This document shows positions 1 through 12,290 of a DNA stretch of 64,000 nt, piece by piece. Numbering within the stretch: the stretch's first letter is position 1; each line of letters starts with the position of its first letter. The stretch comes from Plotosus lineatus (taxonomy: Eukaryota; Chordata; Actinopteri; Siluriformes; Plotosidae): assembly GCA_024760905.1 (NCBI GenBank), contig CM045734.1:44563564-44627563 (forward strand). Reading direction: 5' to 3'. The position numbers and the translations under genes were made by a program. The notes beneath the pieces are model-generated. The model was not told the origin of the DNA. It searched no databases and saw only the letters and a list, made by a program, of their open reading frames with translations.

Positions 1-165
1 CCATGTCTCTCACTGTCTATGGTGAGAGGTTCATGTAAATGAAAAGAACCATTGCGGACTTTCATAAAGAGCAAGTAAAGCGCAACACCATCAGCATGGA
101 TCAAATAATTCACTGTGGCGACCCCTGAATTTTTTTTTTTTTTTTTTTTAAAAAGGGAAAAAATG
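1..165 (+). repeat. SINE-A fragment (RTE tail), window-truncated
   Basis: Plus-oriented piece of the SINE-A family: body segment with CTCACTGTCTATGGTGAGAG and AAAGAACCATTGC, then the tail TGTGGCGACCCCTGA and a long T run. It is shortened internally compared with full copies such as 22877-23233. Confidence 0.75.
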
Positions 166-247
166 GAAAGAAGAAGAATGAATGAATGTTTATATGCTAA
201 TTATTCCTTCCTTTTCAGGGTGTGTTTAGATAAAAGCGGTTGGATTG

Positions 248-569
248 TCTTCCTTTTAGCTTTTTCCCTTTTACTTGGGAGTCGCCGCAGCGAATCATCT
301 GATTCTCACGTTTGATTTGGCAGAGGTTTTTACGTCGGATGCCCTTCCTGTCACAACCATTTTGTAGCAAGGGACAGAAACACGCTGATGACTTTGCAGC
401 TACTCTTTACGAAAGTCAGCAATGGTTCTTTTACATGAACCTCTCACCATAGACAGTGAGAGACATGGCCCGCCTTTGATAACCCAGTTAGCCGCACTGG
501 GGGGGACAGTGACAACCTTGTGGAGAGTGGGACTCAAACCCCCAACCTTTGGATCAGCGATCCAGTTGT
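248..569 (-). mobile_element. SINE-A copy, 5'-truncated, 10-bp TSD
   Basis: Minus-oriented SINE-A. Its tail (TCTTCCTTTTAGC..., GTCGCCGCAGCGAATC) is on the left and its head, cut within the tRNA-like part, on the right. It is flanked by GGTTGGATTG at 238-247 and 570-579, a target-site duplication. Confidence 0.85.
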
Positions 570-585
570 GGTTGGATTGACAGGT

Positions 586-1231
586 TTAAACCATACCATA
601 CATGATAAGCAACGACCCAGCCGTTGTGAAGAGCCAATCCACTGATGGCATTGATTATACTTTTGTTTTGACAGTCCAGATGCCTGTTTTATATCCTAAA
701 GTTATCAGCATAATCACTGGATTTTAACTTAGACTCTGCTCTGAAATTACAGAAGTACAGAAGTAAATAGTAATTACATTCGCAGTGCCGAGGCTAATCA
801 ATGGAGTATTAATGTGCTTTAATTGCACTATAAATAAAGCAGAGTATGTTTTATCTAACAGGAAGAAGTGAATATCAGAAAGAGCTTATTTATGTGGTTT
901 ACACAGAGGGTAGTGTCACCAATTATCAGGATCATGATCACCAGGTTAATCCTCAGATCAGATGAGCACAAGTTCATGCTGAGTTTATTTGATTCCAGGA
1001 CTCCATCCTACTGCCCATAGAAAACAAACAGTAGAAATGCAACTACTGGACGTAAGTTCATTCACATAGAACCAGTGTACCCATTTGCAGTATAAGAATG
1101 TTATGTGTAGCGACATGAACTTCAGAATTTGTTGGTTGTTGTGATGACATGGCTATGGATGTAAATGTATTTACTTTATGTATATTTAGCACAATACAAT
1201 ACAGTACAGTACCTTGTGGCATACACTGCTT
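586..1231. other. No recognisable feature
   Basis: Non-coding sequence upstream of the identified exons. I see no gene, RNA or clear repeat in it. Confidence 0.5.
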
Positions 1232-1307
1232 TTTCATATGAATGTTACAGGGAGGCTGGAGCCTATTATAGCCCACCCTGAACAGCTCATCAGGTTATTG
1301 CAGGATC

Positions 1308-1381
<74 letters not shown>

Positions 1382-1610
1382 TACAAAAAAAACATTCACA
1401 CTTAGGGAAAGTCTGGAAGAACAAAAAAGCCTAAATGTGCATGTCTTTGGACTGGGGGAAGAAACCAGAGCATGCAGAGAAAACCCAGAAAAGTACGGCG
1501 AGAACATGAAAACTCCATATAGAAACCCCCTTGCCGAGCTTGGGACTCAAAAGACCGACTTGCTGTGAGGCAGCCGTGGTAACCTCTACACCTCGGAGCT
1601 GCCTGATTAT
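1232..1610 (-). mobile_element. SINE-C (L2-associated) split by (CA)n
   Basis: Minus copy of a common fish repeat: tRNA-like head on the right (complement of 'CTGCCTCACAGCAAG...'), the 'GTTCTC...CATATAGAAACC' middle and the 'GGAGGCTGGAGCC' tail on the left. A (CA)n run at 1311-1380 sits in the middle. Confidence 0.6.
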
Positions 1611-1724
1611 ACCTCCATTTCTTGCAGTGTATGATCAAACTTAAAATATCATGCGAGTTTTTCCCTCAGCTCGCTGAGGCAGACATGGTAAGCACTACAC
1701 ATTGAATGGTAATAGTGCATATGG

Positions 1725-1770
1725 CACATAATTTCCTCCGGGATCAATAAAGTATTCTGATTCTGATACG
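1725..1770 (+). repeat. LINE-type 3' end fragment
   Basis: Short piece 'TCCGGGATCAATAAAGTATT' followed by CTGATTCTGAT, which resembles the 3' terminus of a fish LINE. A similar fragment lies on the other strand at 11531-11578. Confidence 0.4.
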
Positions 1771-2377
1771 GGCTTTTTTGGGTTTTGTGTCTCAGATGGA
1801 AATGTAAAACCTTTGCATAACAAAACTTGAGTTTGCCTGCTGCTTATTCAGCTTGCATTGGGTTTGCTCTATTGACCAAAACACACACACACACACACAC
1901 ACACCTCACTATTCAAGACAGAGAGGAGAAATAAGAGATCATAAATATCGGTGGGAGAAACAGGGCTCAGGTGTGATAGATTAGTCATTACCCCAGTAGC
2001 TCATCTACAAATACATCTTTCCAGTTCAGACCTCTATTAAACTCTACCCCACCTGCTACAAGACAATTACTGGAAATGGTTTTACAGTTACACACCTGCC
2101 CATACTCGCCTCAATGTTTTATTGCCCTGATAATCTCGGACATTATCCATTCTTTTCACATGATGCTTTGAAATCTGTATCAGGTTCAACACTCCTCTTA
2201 TTATTTGGCAAATGATAAAATTCACTTGGGGGTTTTTTGCTGCGCCAGTGAGGACTGAGGAAGTCGGCAGTGGAGCAATGGCGTAATAATGTCATATAGG
2301 TGTTATTGTAGTGATAGTCAATCTGGTATAATCTATTTTAAGGCATGAATTTTATTTGTTATCTCTTCTCTCTCCCC

Positions 2378-3116
<739 letters not shown>

Positions 3117-3120
<4 letters not shown>

Positions 3121-3567
3121 GATCCCTCTCCCTCGCTACTCCATGCTTCAATTCATGCGGCTTCAGTGCATTGCCTTTTTTTTAAATATTCATCGAATTA
3201 AAAAAATAAGGAAAGTAAGGAAGAATAGGGGGAAAATTTAAGGAAAGTGCCACAAAACAAGGCTAATTATGCAAAAAAAAAAAAAAAAACTATACCAAAA
3301 CAAAAAACAACCCAAAATCTCCCATCAAAACTAGTTACATTGTTGTGAGGTTTGCATCTGTGTGCGTGTCTGTATGTGTGTGTATTTATATTTTATTTCC
3401 ATCTTATGCATTATTTTTAATGTTTAATTGTTCTTATAAGCATTTATAGCATTGAATATGAATTTATTAATATTATATATGTCAGTCGGGGAGGGGGCTG
3501 TGTGATCCTACTTCCCGGATTTCGATGGTCGTGTGGGGATCTCGGTCCCAATTAACCACGGAAAGTG

Positions 3568-3571
<4 letters not shown>
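3117..3571 (+). mobile_element. Tigger-like MITE (family X), copy 1
   Basis: Family X is a ~480-bp repeat with inverted ends GGGATCCCTCGCTAC / AAAGTGAGGGATCCC, a T/A-rich middle and ATTATTTTTGAATGTTTAAT. Ends and TA flanks in the cleanest copies fit a Tigger-type element. This copy ends inside a (TA)n run at 3572-3616. Confidence 0.7.
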
Positions 3572-3617
<46 letters not shown>

Positions 3618-3633
3618 TGTATATACACTGTAT

Positions 3634-4550
3634 ATAGTGATACTCTGACTTACAAATTTAATCCATTCCGAGCACAAGCTCATAAGCAAAAATGTTCGTT
3701 AGAATAAACAATTATTCACATAAGAAATAACAGAAAACCAATTAATCTGTTTTCCAACCCCCTTCCAAACTCATATAACCTGACACAAACATGTATATTT
3801 GACCTAATATATTAAGATAAACATGTAAAAACAATAAATATTTCATAATAATAATACATTTACATCAACATTAATAATAATTAATAATAAATAATTATAA
3901 AACAAGAATAAACAATACGTCAACTAACCCTTCCGATCATCGACTGCGGTGAAGATGTCACGTGGGCAGGTATGAGGTGATGCGTAACAGAGAAGGAGAA
4001 TTTTGTGCATGTGCACACTACAAATGCTAGCGAGGAAAGGCTCGTGGTGAGCTTCCACAAGGCCAGTGCTTCTCAAATAGTGAGGCGGTGTGATACCAGG
4101 GGGGCGCTCTAATGACTCTGGGGAACATGATTTTTTTGCCATACTGTATGATAATTAAATGTAATTGCACATCTTCTACAATAGGTGACAGTGGCACTCT
4201 CACTGTGTTACCTCTCCTGTAGGGGGAAAAAGCACCGAGTAAACAATACGAAGTGCAGTAAACACTATTTATAGTCACGTGCGGGATACGGGTGCTGTGA
4301 TTTTATTATTTTTTTCCTTCCTATAGGGGACGTTACAGAAAATAATTGAGAAGCACTGCACAAGGTGTTCTAGGAACTCGAATGAATACACACAGCAGAA
4401 TATGGATACTCGGCCCGGAAAAGCCAATACCCCAGCAGAGCTCGTAAATCAAAATTTTGCTCTTTGGATGGGGCTCATTTTTGGTGGGATCAAAGCTCGT
4501 ATCATGGAAAATTTGTTATAAAAAACACTCATAAATCAAGTTACCACTGT
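3634..4550 (+). mobile_element. Tigger-type TIR element (T1) with nested MITE
   Basis: Outer ends resemble the Tigger ends 'CAGTGGTAACTTGATTTA' (right, inverted) and 'TAGTGATACTCTGACTTAC' (left). Internal text with 'GATACGAGCTT'-like blocks is shared with 13101-13583. No transposase frame survives. The hAT MITE at 4064-4358 is inserted in it. Confidence 0.6.
4064..4358. mobile_element. hAT MITE (family H), copy 1, 8-bp TSD
   Basis: Inverted ends CAGTGCTTCTCAAATAG and TAATTGAGAAGCACTG, flanked by CACAAGGC (4056-4063) and CACAAGGT (4359-4366). About 295 bp. A 600-bp relative is at 42585-43184. Confidence 0.85.
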
Positions 4551-4584
<34 letters not shown>

Positions 4585-4898
4585 CCCTCACTTTCCGCAG
4601 TTAAATGGGACTGACATCCCCATGTGACCATCGAAATCCACGAAGTGGGATCACCCCCCCAACCCCCCCTGACTGACGGATATGTACATGTACTAGTATA
4701 TGTGTATATAATATCAATAAATACATATTCAATGCTACAAATGCTTATAATAACAATGAAACATTCAGAAATAACGCTTAAGATGTAAATAAAATATAAA
4801 CACACACACTGAGATGTGTACCTCACAACAACGTAATTACTTTTGATGGAAGATTTTGCATTGTTTTCTTTTTTTTTTTGTTTTGTGTTTGTTTAGGG

Positions 4899-6475
4899 TA
4901 GACCTCTTCAAATTTGACCTTTTTCACCAAACATATGCAAACTGATATTATTCCCATTCTCCAAGGTCTAAATTAACTAAATATACCAGTTATTTTGATC
5001 TTAGACCTTGGCTATGTTTGCCTCAAGAGCCATGCAGTTTTTATGTTGATGTTTTTCAAAAACTCTGCAAAATTCGGGATATTATGTCCTTGTTTTCATT
5101 GTAGCTTCACAGAGGTTGATGCTATAGCATTGAATGTGGTACCAAATGAAAGCTAGTAAAATTTCATTGCAAACGGTAATAAACATGAACACCTGTGTAA
5201 ATTTTAACTAATTTTAATGCACAAACAATTAGGAAACTGCAAAAAATCAACTTGGTAGTATGATAGCACTGCACAGATACATATATTGTGTAAGAAACTG
5301 TAAGATAGGATGTCCCTAATACATGTATTTTCACTTGTTCAATGTGGCTTTCTTGAAACTGTCAAATTTCTTCCTGTGGTACTCCACAACTTATAGTAAG
5401 CAGCTTCTCTGCTCTGGGTCAGTTGTGATCTGAGTCGCGAACCTCACAAACGTCTGTGCATTCCTGTAGCTGTCATTGTTTTCCCAGGTGTCAGCAGGAG
5501 TAGTGAGCCAGTCACATTTCACTACAAGAGCGTCATACAAAAAGTGAGACTCTGGCCCTACCAGGTCTGTTAGAACTGTAGCTGTGTTGATGACAGGAAA
5601 CACTGGCTTGCCTTTCCTGTAACTCTCAGGTTTCTCTGTTTCTGACAGCTTGACTGCGAGCTTCTCCTTTATAGACTTGGTCATGCTGTCATGTGAACTG
5701 AACAAGGTGAATGACACTAGTTCCTGGGTCAGATACCATCGGAGGTTGTTCATTTTCGTGAGAACAGAGGTTGCCAGCTCATAGTCACGCTGCTTGTATT
5801 GCAGCATGTTCTTCACAAGCTGGAGGTCATGGATAGGTGCATCAGCAGCAGATGTAGTGCTCACCCAGTGGTTGGTGTAGGATAAGGCCAGGAAATTGTT
5901 CATCATCTCTAGCTTGAAGAGAGTATCCTTGTTGTATTTTAGTTTCTTGGAAAACATGAACATCTTCATACAGTAAATGTTCCTGGCCATCCAGCGGGCC
6001 TGGTGAGTAGCACCTGGCTAGGCCCAGTGGATACCTTGAGGAGGTTCCTCACCAAGCAGAATCAGACACAGCACTGCCACCTCTCTGTAATCTGCCCTCA
6101 GACTTGCTTCTTCAAGGAAATTGCTTACGACTGCAATTGTGCTTGTCTTCTTCTGTTTCAAGTCTTCTTCAACTAGGCCCAGTACTCGTATGTAGCCTTT
6201 AAGGAAATTGTACTAGCTTTCATCTGGTACCACTTTCAATGCTATAGCATCAACCTCTGTGAAGCTACAATGAAAACAAGGACATACTGTAATATCGCGA
6301 ATTTTGCAGAGTTTTTGAAAAACATCAACAATAAAACGGCATGGCTCTTGAGGCAAGCATAGCCAAGGTCTAAGATCAAAATAACTGGTATATTTAGTTA
6401 AGTTAGACCTTGAAGAATGGGAAAAATATCAGTTTGCATATGTTTGGTGAACAATGCCAAATTTGAAGAGGTCTA
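4899..6475 (-). mobile_element. Unclassified TIR transposon, 1577 bp, ~270-bp TIRs, 8-bp TSD
   Basis: Starts TAGACCTCTTCAAATTTG and ends with its inverted complement. The terminal inverted repeats run about 4899-5165 and 6204-6475 and differ at only a small number of positions. Direct duplications GTTTAGGG at 4891-4898 and 6476-6483 prove insertion into the family-X MITE. The 8-bp duplication recalls hAT or P superfamilies, but the long TIRs and the encoded protein do not let me assign one. Confidence 0.88.
5325..6203 (-). pseudogene. Broken gene of uncharacterised transposon-associated protein
   Basis: The main open part (5391-5990, 199 codons) reads through MARNIYCMKMFMFSKKL, FTLFSSHDSMTKSIKEKL, LVGPESHFLYDAL and DPEQRSCLL. 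Upstream, in the same frame, the text VLGLVEEDLKQKKTSTIAVV and PGATHQARW precedes it across one in-frame stop. Downstream, after a frameshift, VVEYHRKKF follows. I recall the pattern GAxHxARWM...IYxLK, then W...NDxY, then EQRxxLLxVVExHRK from large uncharacterised invertebrate and fish proteins. No function is known to me; it could be the element's own transposase or a captured gene. Confidence 0.6.
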
Positions 6476-6671
6476 GTTTAGGGTTGTTTTTTTTTTTTTT
6501 GCATAATTGGCCTTGTTTTTGTGGCATTTTCCTTAAAATTTCCCCTACTCTTCCTTAATTTCCTTATTTTTTAATTCGATGAATATTTATTCATTTATTT
6601 TTTATTTTTTAAAAACACCACGATGCACTGAAGCCACATGAATTGAAGCGCGAAGTAGCGAGGGATCCTTG

Positions 6672-6675
<4 letters not shown>

Positions 6676-6726
<51 letters not shown>
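6676..6726. repeat. (TA)n microsatellite
   Basis: Pure TA run between MITE X copy 2 and the 3' end of the RTE LINE. Confidence 0.97.
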
Positions 6727-6728
<2 letters not shown>

Positions 6729-8321
6729 TCTTCTTTTCCTTTCGGCTGCTCCCTTCAGGGGTCGCCACAGCAAATCATCCGCCTCCATCTCACCCTGTCC
6801 TCTGCATCTTCTTTTCTGACTCCAATGACCTTCATGTCTTCCTTCACCACATCCATAAATCTCTTCTTTGGTCTTCCTCGAGGCCTTCTGCCTGGTAGTT
6901 CCAACCTCAGCATCCTACTGCCAATATACTCACTATCCCTCCTCTGTACATGTCCAAACCATTTCAAGCTAGCCTCTCTGACTTTGTCTCCAAAACAGCT
7001 TACATGGGCTGTCCCTCTGATATACTAATTTCTGATCCTTTCCATCCTCGTTACTCCCAGAGAGAACCTCAACATTTTCATCTCTGCTACCTCCAGCTCC
7101 GCCTCCTGCCTTTTCCTCAGCGCCACTGTTTCTAAGCCATACAACATCGCTGGCCTCAACACCGTCTTGTACACTTTTCCCTTCATTCTTGCTGACACTC
7201 TCCTATCGCACATCACACCGGACACTTTTCTCCAACCATTCCAGCCTGCCTGCACACGCTTCTTCACCTCTTTTCCACACTCTCCATTGCTCTGGATTGT
7301 TGAGCCTAAGTACTTAAAATCCTCCACCTTCCTCATCTCTGCTCCCTGTATCATCACCGTTCCTCCTGGGTCCTTCTCATTCACACACATGTATTCTGAT
7401 TTTCTGAGGCTAACCTTCATTCCTGTCCTTTCCAGGGCATACCTCCACCTCTCTAGATTTTCCTGCACTTGTTCTCTGCTCTCACTGCAGATCACAATGT
7501 CATCTGCAAACATCATAGTCCATGGAGATTCTTGTCTCACCTCGTCTGTCAGCCTGTCCATCACCATAGCAAACAAGAAGGGGCTCAGAGCTGACCCTTG
7601 ATGCAGTCCCACCTCCACCTTGAATTCGTCGGTCACACCGCTGTCTTACATCTCTCATACATGTCCTGCACCACTCTAACATACTTCTCTGCCACTCCAG
7701 ACTTCCTCATGCAATACCACACTCTTGGCACCCTGTCATATGCTTTTTCCTGATCCACAAAGGCACAATGCAGTTCCCTCTGACCTTCTCTGTACTTCTC
7801 TATTAACATCCTCAAAGCAAAAATTGCATCTGTGGTGCTCTTTCTTGGCATGAAACCAAACTGTTGTTCACAAATTCTGACCTCTGCCCTTAGTCTAGCT
7901 TCCACTATTCTTTCCCATAACTTCATCGTATGGCTCATCAACTTTATCCCTCTGTAGTTGCCGCAACTCTGCACGTCTCCCTTGTTCTTAAAAATGGGCA
8001 CCAGCACACTTCTCCTCCACTCCTCCGGCATCTGCTCACTCTCTAGTACCTTGTTGAATGTTCTTGTCAGAAAATCTACTGCTACCTCTCCTAGACACTT
8101 CCATACCTCCACAGGTATATCATCAGGACCAACTGCCCTTCCATTCTTCATCCTCTTCAATGCCTTCTCACTTCACCCTTACTGATCTTTACTACTTCAT
8201 GCTCCTCAATGGTCACCTCTTCTACTCTTTTTTCTCTCTCATTTTCCTCATTCATCAGCTCTTCAAAGTACTCTTTCCATCTTCCCAGCACACTTCTGTC
8301 ATCAGTCAATAGACGAAGAAG
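6727..8321 (-). mobile_element. RTE-clade LINE, 5'-truncated
   Basis: Minus-strand non-LTR retrotransposon of about 1.6 kb. It holds most of the reverse transcriptase, the C-terminal GRPRGRPKKRF and MICCGDP segments and a 3' end reading CTGTGGCGACCCCTGAAGG then GCCGAAAGGAAAAGAAG. The endonuclease part is absent. It lies between two (TA)n tracts, so no clean target duplication can be read. The text resembles RTE elements of fish from memory. Confidence 0.85.
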
Positions 8322-8329
8322 ATATATAT

Positions 8330-8397
<68 letters not shown>

Positions 8398-8398
8398 A

Positions 8399-8433
<35 letters not shown>

Positions 8434-8444
8434 AATGTCAGCAT
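6755..8444 (-). pseudogene. RTE LINE reverse transcriptase, frameshifted
   Basis: Open pieces at 8157-8444, 7633-8160, 7025-7636 and 6755-6967 in different frames together cover the RT fingers, palm and C-terminus. Visible motifs: GRAVGPDDIPVEVW, CEQQFGFMPRKSTTDAI, AFVDQEKAYDRVP, the catalytic FADDIVICSE and LRPAMLYGLETVAL. Frameshifts near 8158, 7635 and 7025 make it non-functional. The first ~120 nt of the outermost piece are translated microsatellite. Confidence 0.85.
8322..8432. repeat. (TA)n and (TG)n microsatellite
   Basis: Compound repeat beyond the 5' break of the RTE LINE: AC, then a long TA run, then TG. Confidence 0.97.
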
Positions 8445-8877
8445 GGCACACTTATACCATGGAAGAAAAGAGCAAAAGAAAAAATAATGACAGAAAACCC
8501 CTCCAGGATGTGATTACCCAAACAAGAACAGATCTATATCAGTGAATTTATATCACAGCCAAAGTGCTGTCACTGATCAGCCATTAATGGTATAAGTGTA
8601 GTGTAATGTTATTTATACTGATGGGAAAAAAATGAATGATAGTGTAGTTTGTGCTTTATATCCGCACTTACTGCTTGTAGTGTGCTATGTGAAGTACTTT
8701 TAATTAGATCTAGTGAAGAATAGAGTTTGTGTGACTTGGATAGTGAGCCAGGTCATCTAATTGCTTAACCACTTGGAAAAATAAGATAATAAGATCAAAA
8801 TAACTCATAAAAATTCCTGAACACGTTGATTTTTGTGTTATTTTATATTTCTGTATCCAGCAGTGTTAAAACCAGGC

Positions 8878-9240
8878 ATAGAGGTAGTGATGACGTAGTG
8901 GTTAGAGTTTCGGTCTCACTGCAAAAATGGTCCTTGGATTCGAGTCCAGGGCTCGGTGAGGGCGTTAATCTCTGTGGAGCCGGCATGTTCTCACCATGCT
9001 TGTGTAGGTTCCTCTAAGTATGCTGGTTTCCTCCCACAGTCCAAACACATGCACTTTAGATTTTTTTTTTTTTTGTTCCACAATTTCCCCAAAATGTGAA
9101 GATAAGTGGTTGTGTCTGTGTGTGTGTTGACCCTGTGAAGGACTGGCAAGCTATTCAGGGTGTATCATGCCTTCGCCCAAAATTAGCTGAGATAGGTTCT
9201 TTCCTCCTGCAACCCTTGTAGGATTAAACAGTTCAGCAAA
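8878..9240 (+). mobile_element. SINE-C copy
   Basis: Plus copy: tRNA-like head (GTAGTGGTTAGAG, then GGATTCGAGTCCAGG), middle with CCTCCCACAGTCCAA and tail AGGATTAAACAGTTCAGC. The next SINE is inserted at its 3' end. The preceding 440 bp (8440-8877) show nothing recognisable. Confidence 0.65.
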
Positions 9241-9506
9241 TTTTTTTTTTTTTAATCCTTTAGGCTTTTTCCCTTTTCTCAGGGGTCGCCACAGCGAATC
9301 ATCTGATTCGCACATTTGATTTGGCAGAGGTTTTTACGTCGGACGGCCTTCCTGTCACAACCCTTTTAGCAAGGGACAGAAACACGCTGACGGCTTTGCA
9401 GCCGACTCTTTACAAAAGTCAGCAATGGTTCTTTTACATGAACCTCTCACCATAGACAGTGAGAGACATGGCCTGCTTTTGATAACCCAGTTAGCTGCAC
9501 TGGGGA
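9241..9506 (-). mobile_element. SINE-A copy, 5'-truncated
   Basis: Tail GGGGTCGCCACAGCGAATC at the left, body CACTGTCTATGG complement at the right, ending at TTAGCTGCACTGGG. Flanks GTTCAGCAAA and GTTCTGCAAA are a likely target duplication with one mismatch. Confidence 0.8.
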
Positions 9507-9603
9507 GTTCTGCAAATAAATGAAAAAATTAATTACATATATTTACATAAACAGATACTAGCCTTGCCATTCGTTTAATCTCTGACCGTGCTAGGCATAG
9601 TGT

Positions 9604-9935
9604 GGCTGATGGCGTAGTAGTTAGGGTGCTGCGCTCATGATCAGGAGGTTGTGTGTTCGAATCCCAGTTTGACCCCCACCATGCTTAGATCCCTGGGCAA
9701 GGTCTCCACCACAAGTGTGCCTCTGTTCACCCAGCAGTATAAATGGGAACCAGTAAAAATATACTGGGAAGGTAACCTTTGATGGACTAGCGTCCCATCC
9801 AGGAGGAGTTGAACTCCTGGTCGCTTCATGCTATGGAAACCGGGGATAAGCACCAGCCTGATGAGCCACTCTGGCTTGGGTGTAAAAAGCCCACATACCT
9901 TGCTAGACATGTCTCTCTTCAGCAGAGAGACTAGA
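9604..9935 (+). mobile_element. SINE-D, copy 1
   Basis: tRNA-like head (TAGTAGTTAGGGTGCTGCG, B-box-like TGTTCGAATCCC) followed by a body with TAAATGGGAACCAGTAAA, GATGGACTAGCGTCCCATCC and GATAAGCACCAGCCTGATGA. The same unit recurs at 55236-55535. Confidence 0.75.
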
Positions 9936-9939
9936 TACT

Positions 9940-11530
9940 GTATAAATGCCACACCGCAACAGTTTGGAATCAATCAGCCTAATTTACATGTCTTTGGACT
10001 GCTATAAATTTCCAAAAAAGCAGAAATCAGCATTATATTGTGGCATGATGCTGGATATTCCCCACTGCACATATATTTATTGCATATTTGTGGTGAATCT
10101 CACTCTTGTGGACAAATGTTGAGCATCTATTACTCTGGGAGTAGCACCTCACAGAAAATAAAATACTGTGCAGAACTGCTTTCTCTGTTGTTGTTCTGTA
10201 ATCATTGCTTGCCATTGTGTCCTCATCCAAAATTTTCAGTTACAGGAAAAGCTGAAAATGTCAGCAAGCAGCGCTCTCACTGGCACAACAATATGTTTGT
10301 GTTTGTTCGAAGGCAAACATTTAGTGGAGATGTGAAATTGGGCTTTGCTTTCAGAGGGTTATGATTAAAGCTGTTCCTCAAAGATTTGCAAAAAGAAAGA
10401 AAAAAAAAGCCTTCTCCTGACTTTATTAAAAACAAAGAGTTTTCTTCAATAAAATCAGCTGTCATAAACACCACAGACTCAGGTGGTGGGAGTTGATTAG
10501 CTGTCAATTATACTGATGTATTTTTTCATTTTTTTTACTGAGAAAAAGTGAAACTCTTTAAAAATAGAAGTGTTCGATAAGTTACAGTTTCTGTTTTGGT
10601 GTTCGAGTTGCAATAACAACCGCGCACTAAAGGCAACATGTGGTATTCCTGCAGTACCACCTGTGGTCCCACATAAAAATGAAAAACTGTTCAGATGCTA
10701 AAAGCATTCGCTGGTTGATGCTTCTGGTCCCTGGAGTTACACAAAAAATCTCTAATTGCATGCCTTTGCCCATTATCATTTTCGGATGGCTTGGCAATAA
10801 TCTTGGAGGCGTGGAAGAAAGGCTTGATTTGGTCGGAGACACTGGCTAAATGGAATACAATTAGCATACAGATCAAGGTTTATTTCAGAGATGATAGGTC
10901 CTTTGTTTCTCCCTCTGATTTGTATAACTCCTGTGCCCCTTGTCACATGGGTTACTACTGAGCCTCTAGTTTTGGCTAGAGAGCTGTCAATTTATTCAAG
11001 TGAAGTACTATTAATTTTTTTTTTTTAATTAATAACTAGACACAGTGTTAAGAGCCGAACACTTCCCAGGACACAGGTCACATTTTAATTCCTGTTAAAC
11101 AGTAGTCAGTACACACCTTCCATCAGTTACCATGATTCTGATGAACCAGAAGTAATGTTCAGTGATAAATAAGCAAGAATTGATAGGTTCGAATTGGAAT
11201 TAATAGGGGGATTAAGAATTGCACATTTTTTTCCCCATAGCTTTTGCTGTAAGATGCATCTGAGGAAAATCCTGTGAGAATAACATGACCACCACCGACA
11301 AGGGCGGCACATAAGCTTACACATGCTCTCCGTGACGTTCAATGCTGCCACCCGCCTCTTTATGAACTGCTGCTCATGCATATTAGGTTGCGACCAAACA
11401 CACTTTAAGCAGAAAATGCTATCCGCCGCTCATCGCCCAGACAACTGGCTGGTGATCGCTGTCAGTTAAAAGAAAATAAGAGTATGGCATCCCATATGAG
11501 ATATCCATTCCTGTGAGAGCTTGGCCAATT
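9940..11530. other. No recognisable feature
   Basis: Anonymous AT-rich DNA about 1.6 kb long. Several short frames on both strands show no domain or splice context I would defend. Confidence 0.5.
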
Positions 11531-11631
11531 AGGATCAGAATCAGAATACTATTGATCCGAAAGGAAATTGCGCACACACAGTTTCTCCATACAGACTAAG
11601 AATGTGATAGTCTTGATAAACAAAAATTACA

Positions 11632-11675
<44 letters not shown>

Positions 11676-12230
11676 CAGGGGGTGGACAAAATAATGGAAA
11701 CGCCTAACATTTTGGCATCATAATCTTTGAACATAATTTAAACAATCAAAACTTGGCATATGTATTGATTCATACAACTTGTGAATTGTTTCCAAAGGAA
11801 TTTTAAGCCGTTCTTCAGTTAGAATACCCTCCAACTCTTTTAGAGACAATGGCAGACTTGTGCTTTGCTGAGGACGTTTTTCCCTCTCTTTCAAAGGCAG
11901 TCATTACTTTTGAGACAGTGCCTCTTGAAACACCGAACATTTGGACAGTTTTTGTTACACTAGCGCCGACCATACCAGCACCAACAATTTGGCCTCTTTT
12001 AAAATCTGAGAGGTCTGCCATTATGGGGTAGGAGTAATGTTTTCAATATCTGAAAAATGTTTCCAATATCTGAAAAAGGAAAAAAAACACCATTTATTTT
12101 ACATCAACATATCAAATAACACAATTATTATACAAAAAATAATAACATATGCCAACATTTGATTGTTTAAATTATGTTCAAAGATTATGATGCCAAAATG
12201 TTAGGTGTTTCCATTATTTTGTCCACTGCC

Positions 12231-12232
<2 letters not shown>
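11676..12232 (-). mobile_element. Non-autonomous Tc1-like element
   Basis: 557 bp with near-identical 87-bp inverted ends (11676-11762, 12146-12232) beginning CAGGGGGTGGACAAAATAAT / CAGGCAGTGGAC. It sits inside a (TA)n tract (11635-11670 and 12237-12287), consistent with TA targeting. Internal DNA keeps only the start of a transposase gene. Confidence 0.9.
11815..12021 (-). pseudogene. Tc1-like transposase N-terminal HTH fragment
   Basis: 68-codon frame: MADLSDFKRGQIVGAGMVGA, then VTKTVQMFGVSRGTVSKVM. This is the first helix-turn-helix of a Tc1-type transposase (DNA binding to the TIR). The DDE domain is deleted. Confidence 0.8.

Positions 12233-12287
<55 letters not shown>

Positions 12288-12290
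<3 letters not shown>

Larger units (their letters stand above)
4583..6675 (-). mobile_element. Tigger-like MITE X, copy 2, split by a transposon
   Basis: Minus copy: right-end text (CCCTCACTTTCCGC) starts at 4583 after a (CA)n run, left-end text (GCGAGGGATCC) ends near 6675. The two halves are separated by the 1577-bp element at 4899-6475, whose 8-bp duplication GTTTAGGG joins them. Confidence 0.75.

Noticed and set aside
6755..8160. RTE and Rex3 frames as host genes
   Set aside because: They are reverse transcriptase with frameshifts, in several copies, and some have target duplications.
10038..10364. Overlapping frames of about 100 codons at 10.0-10.8 kb
   Set aside because: No domain, no splice sites that fit and no repeat; length is what chance gives in this much sequence.
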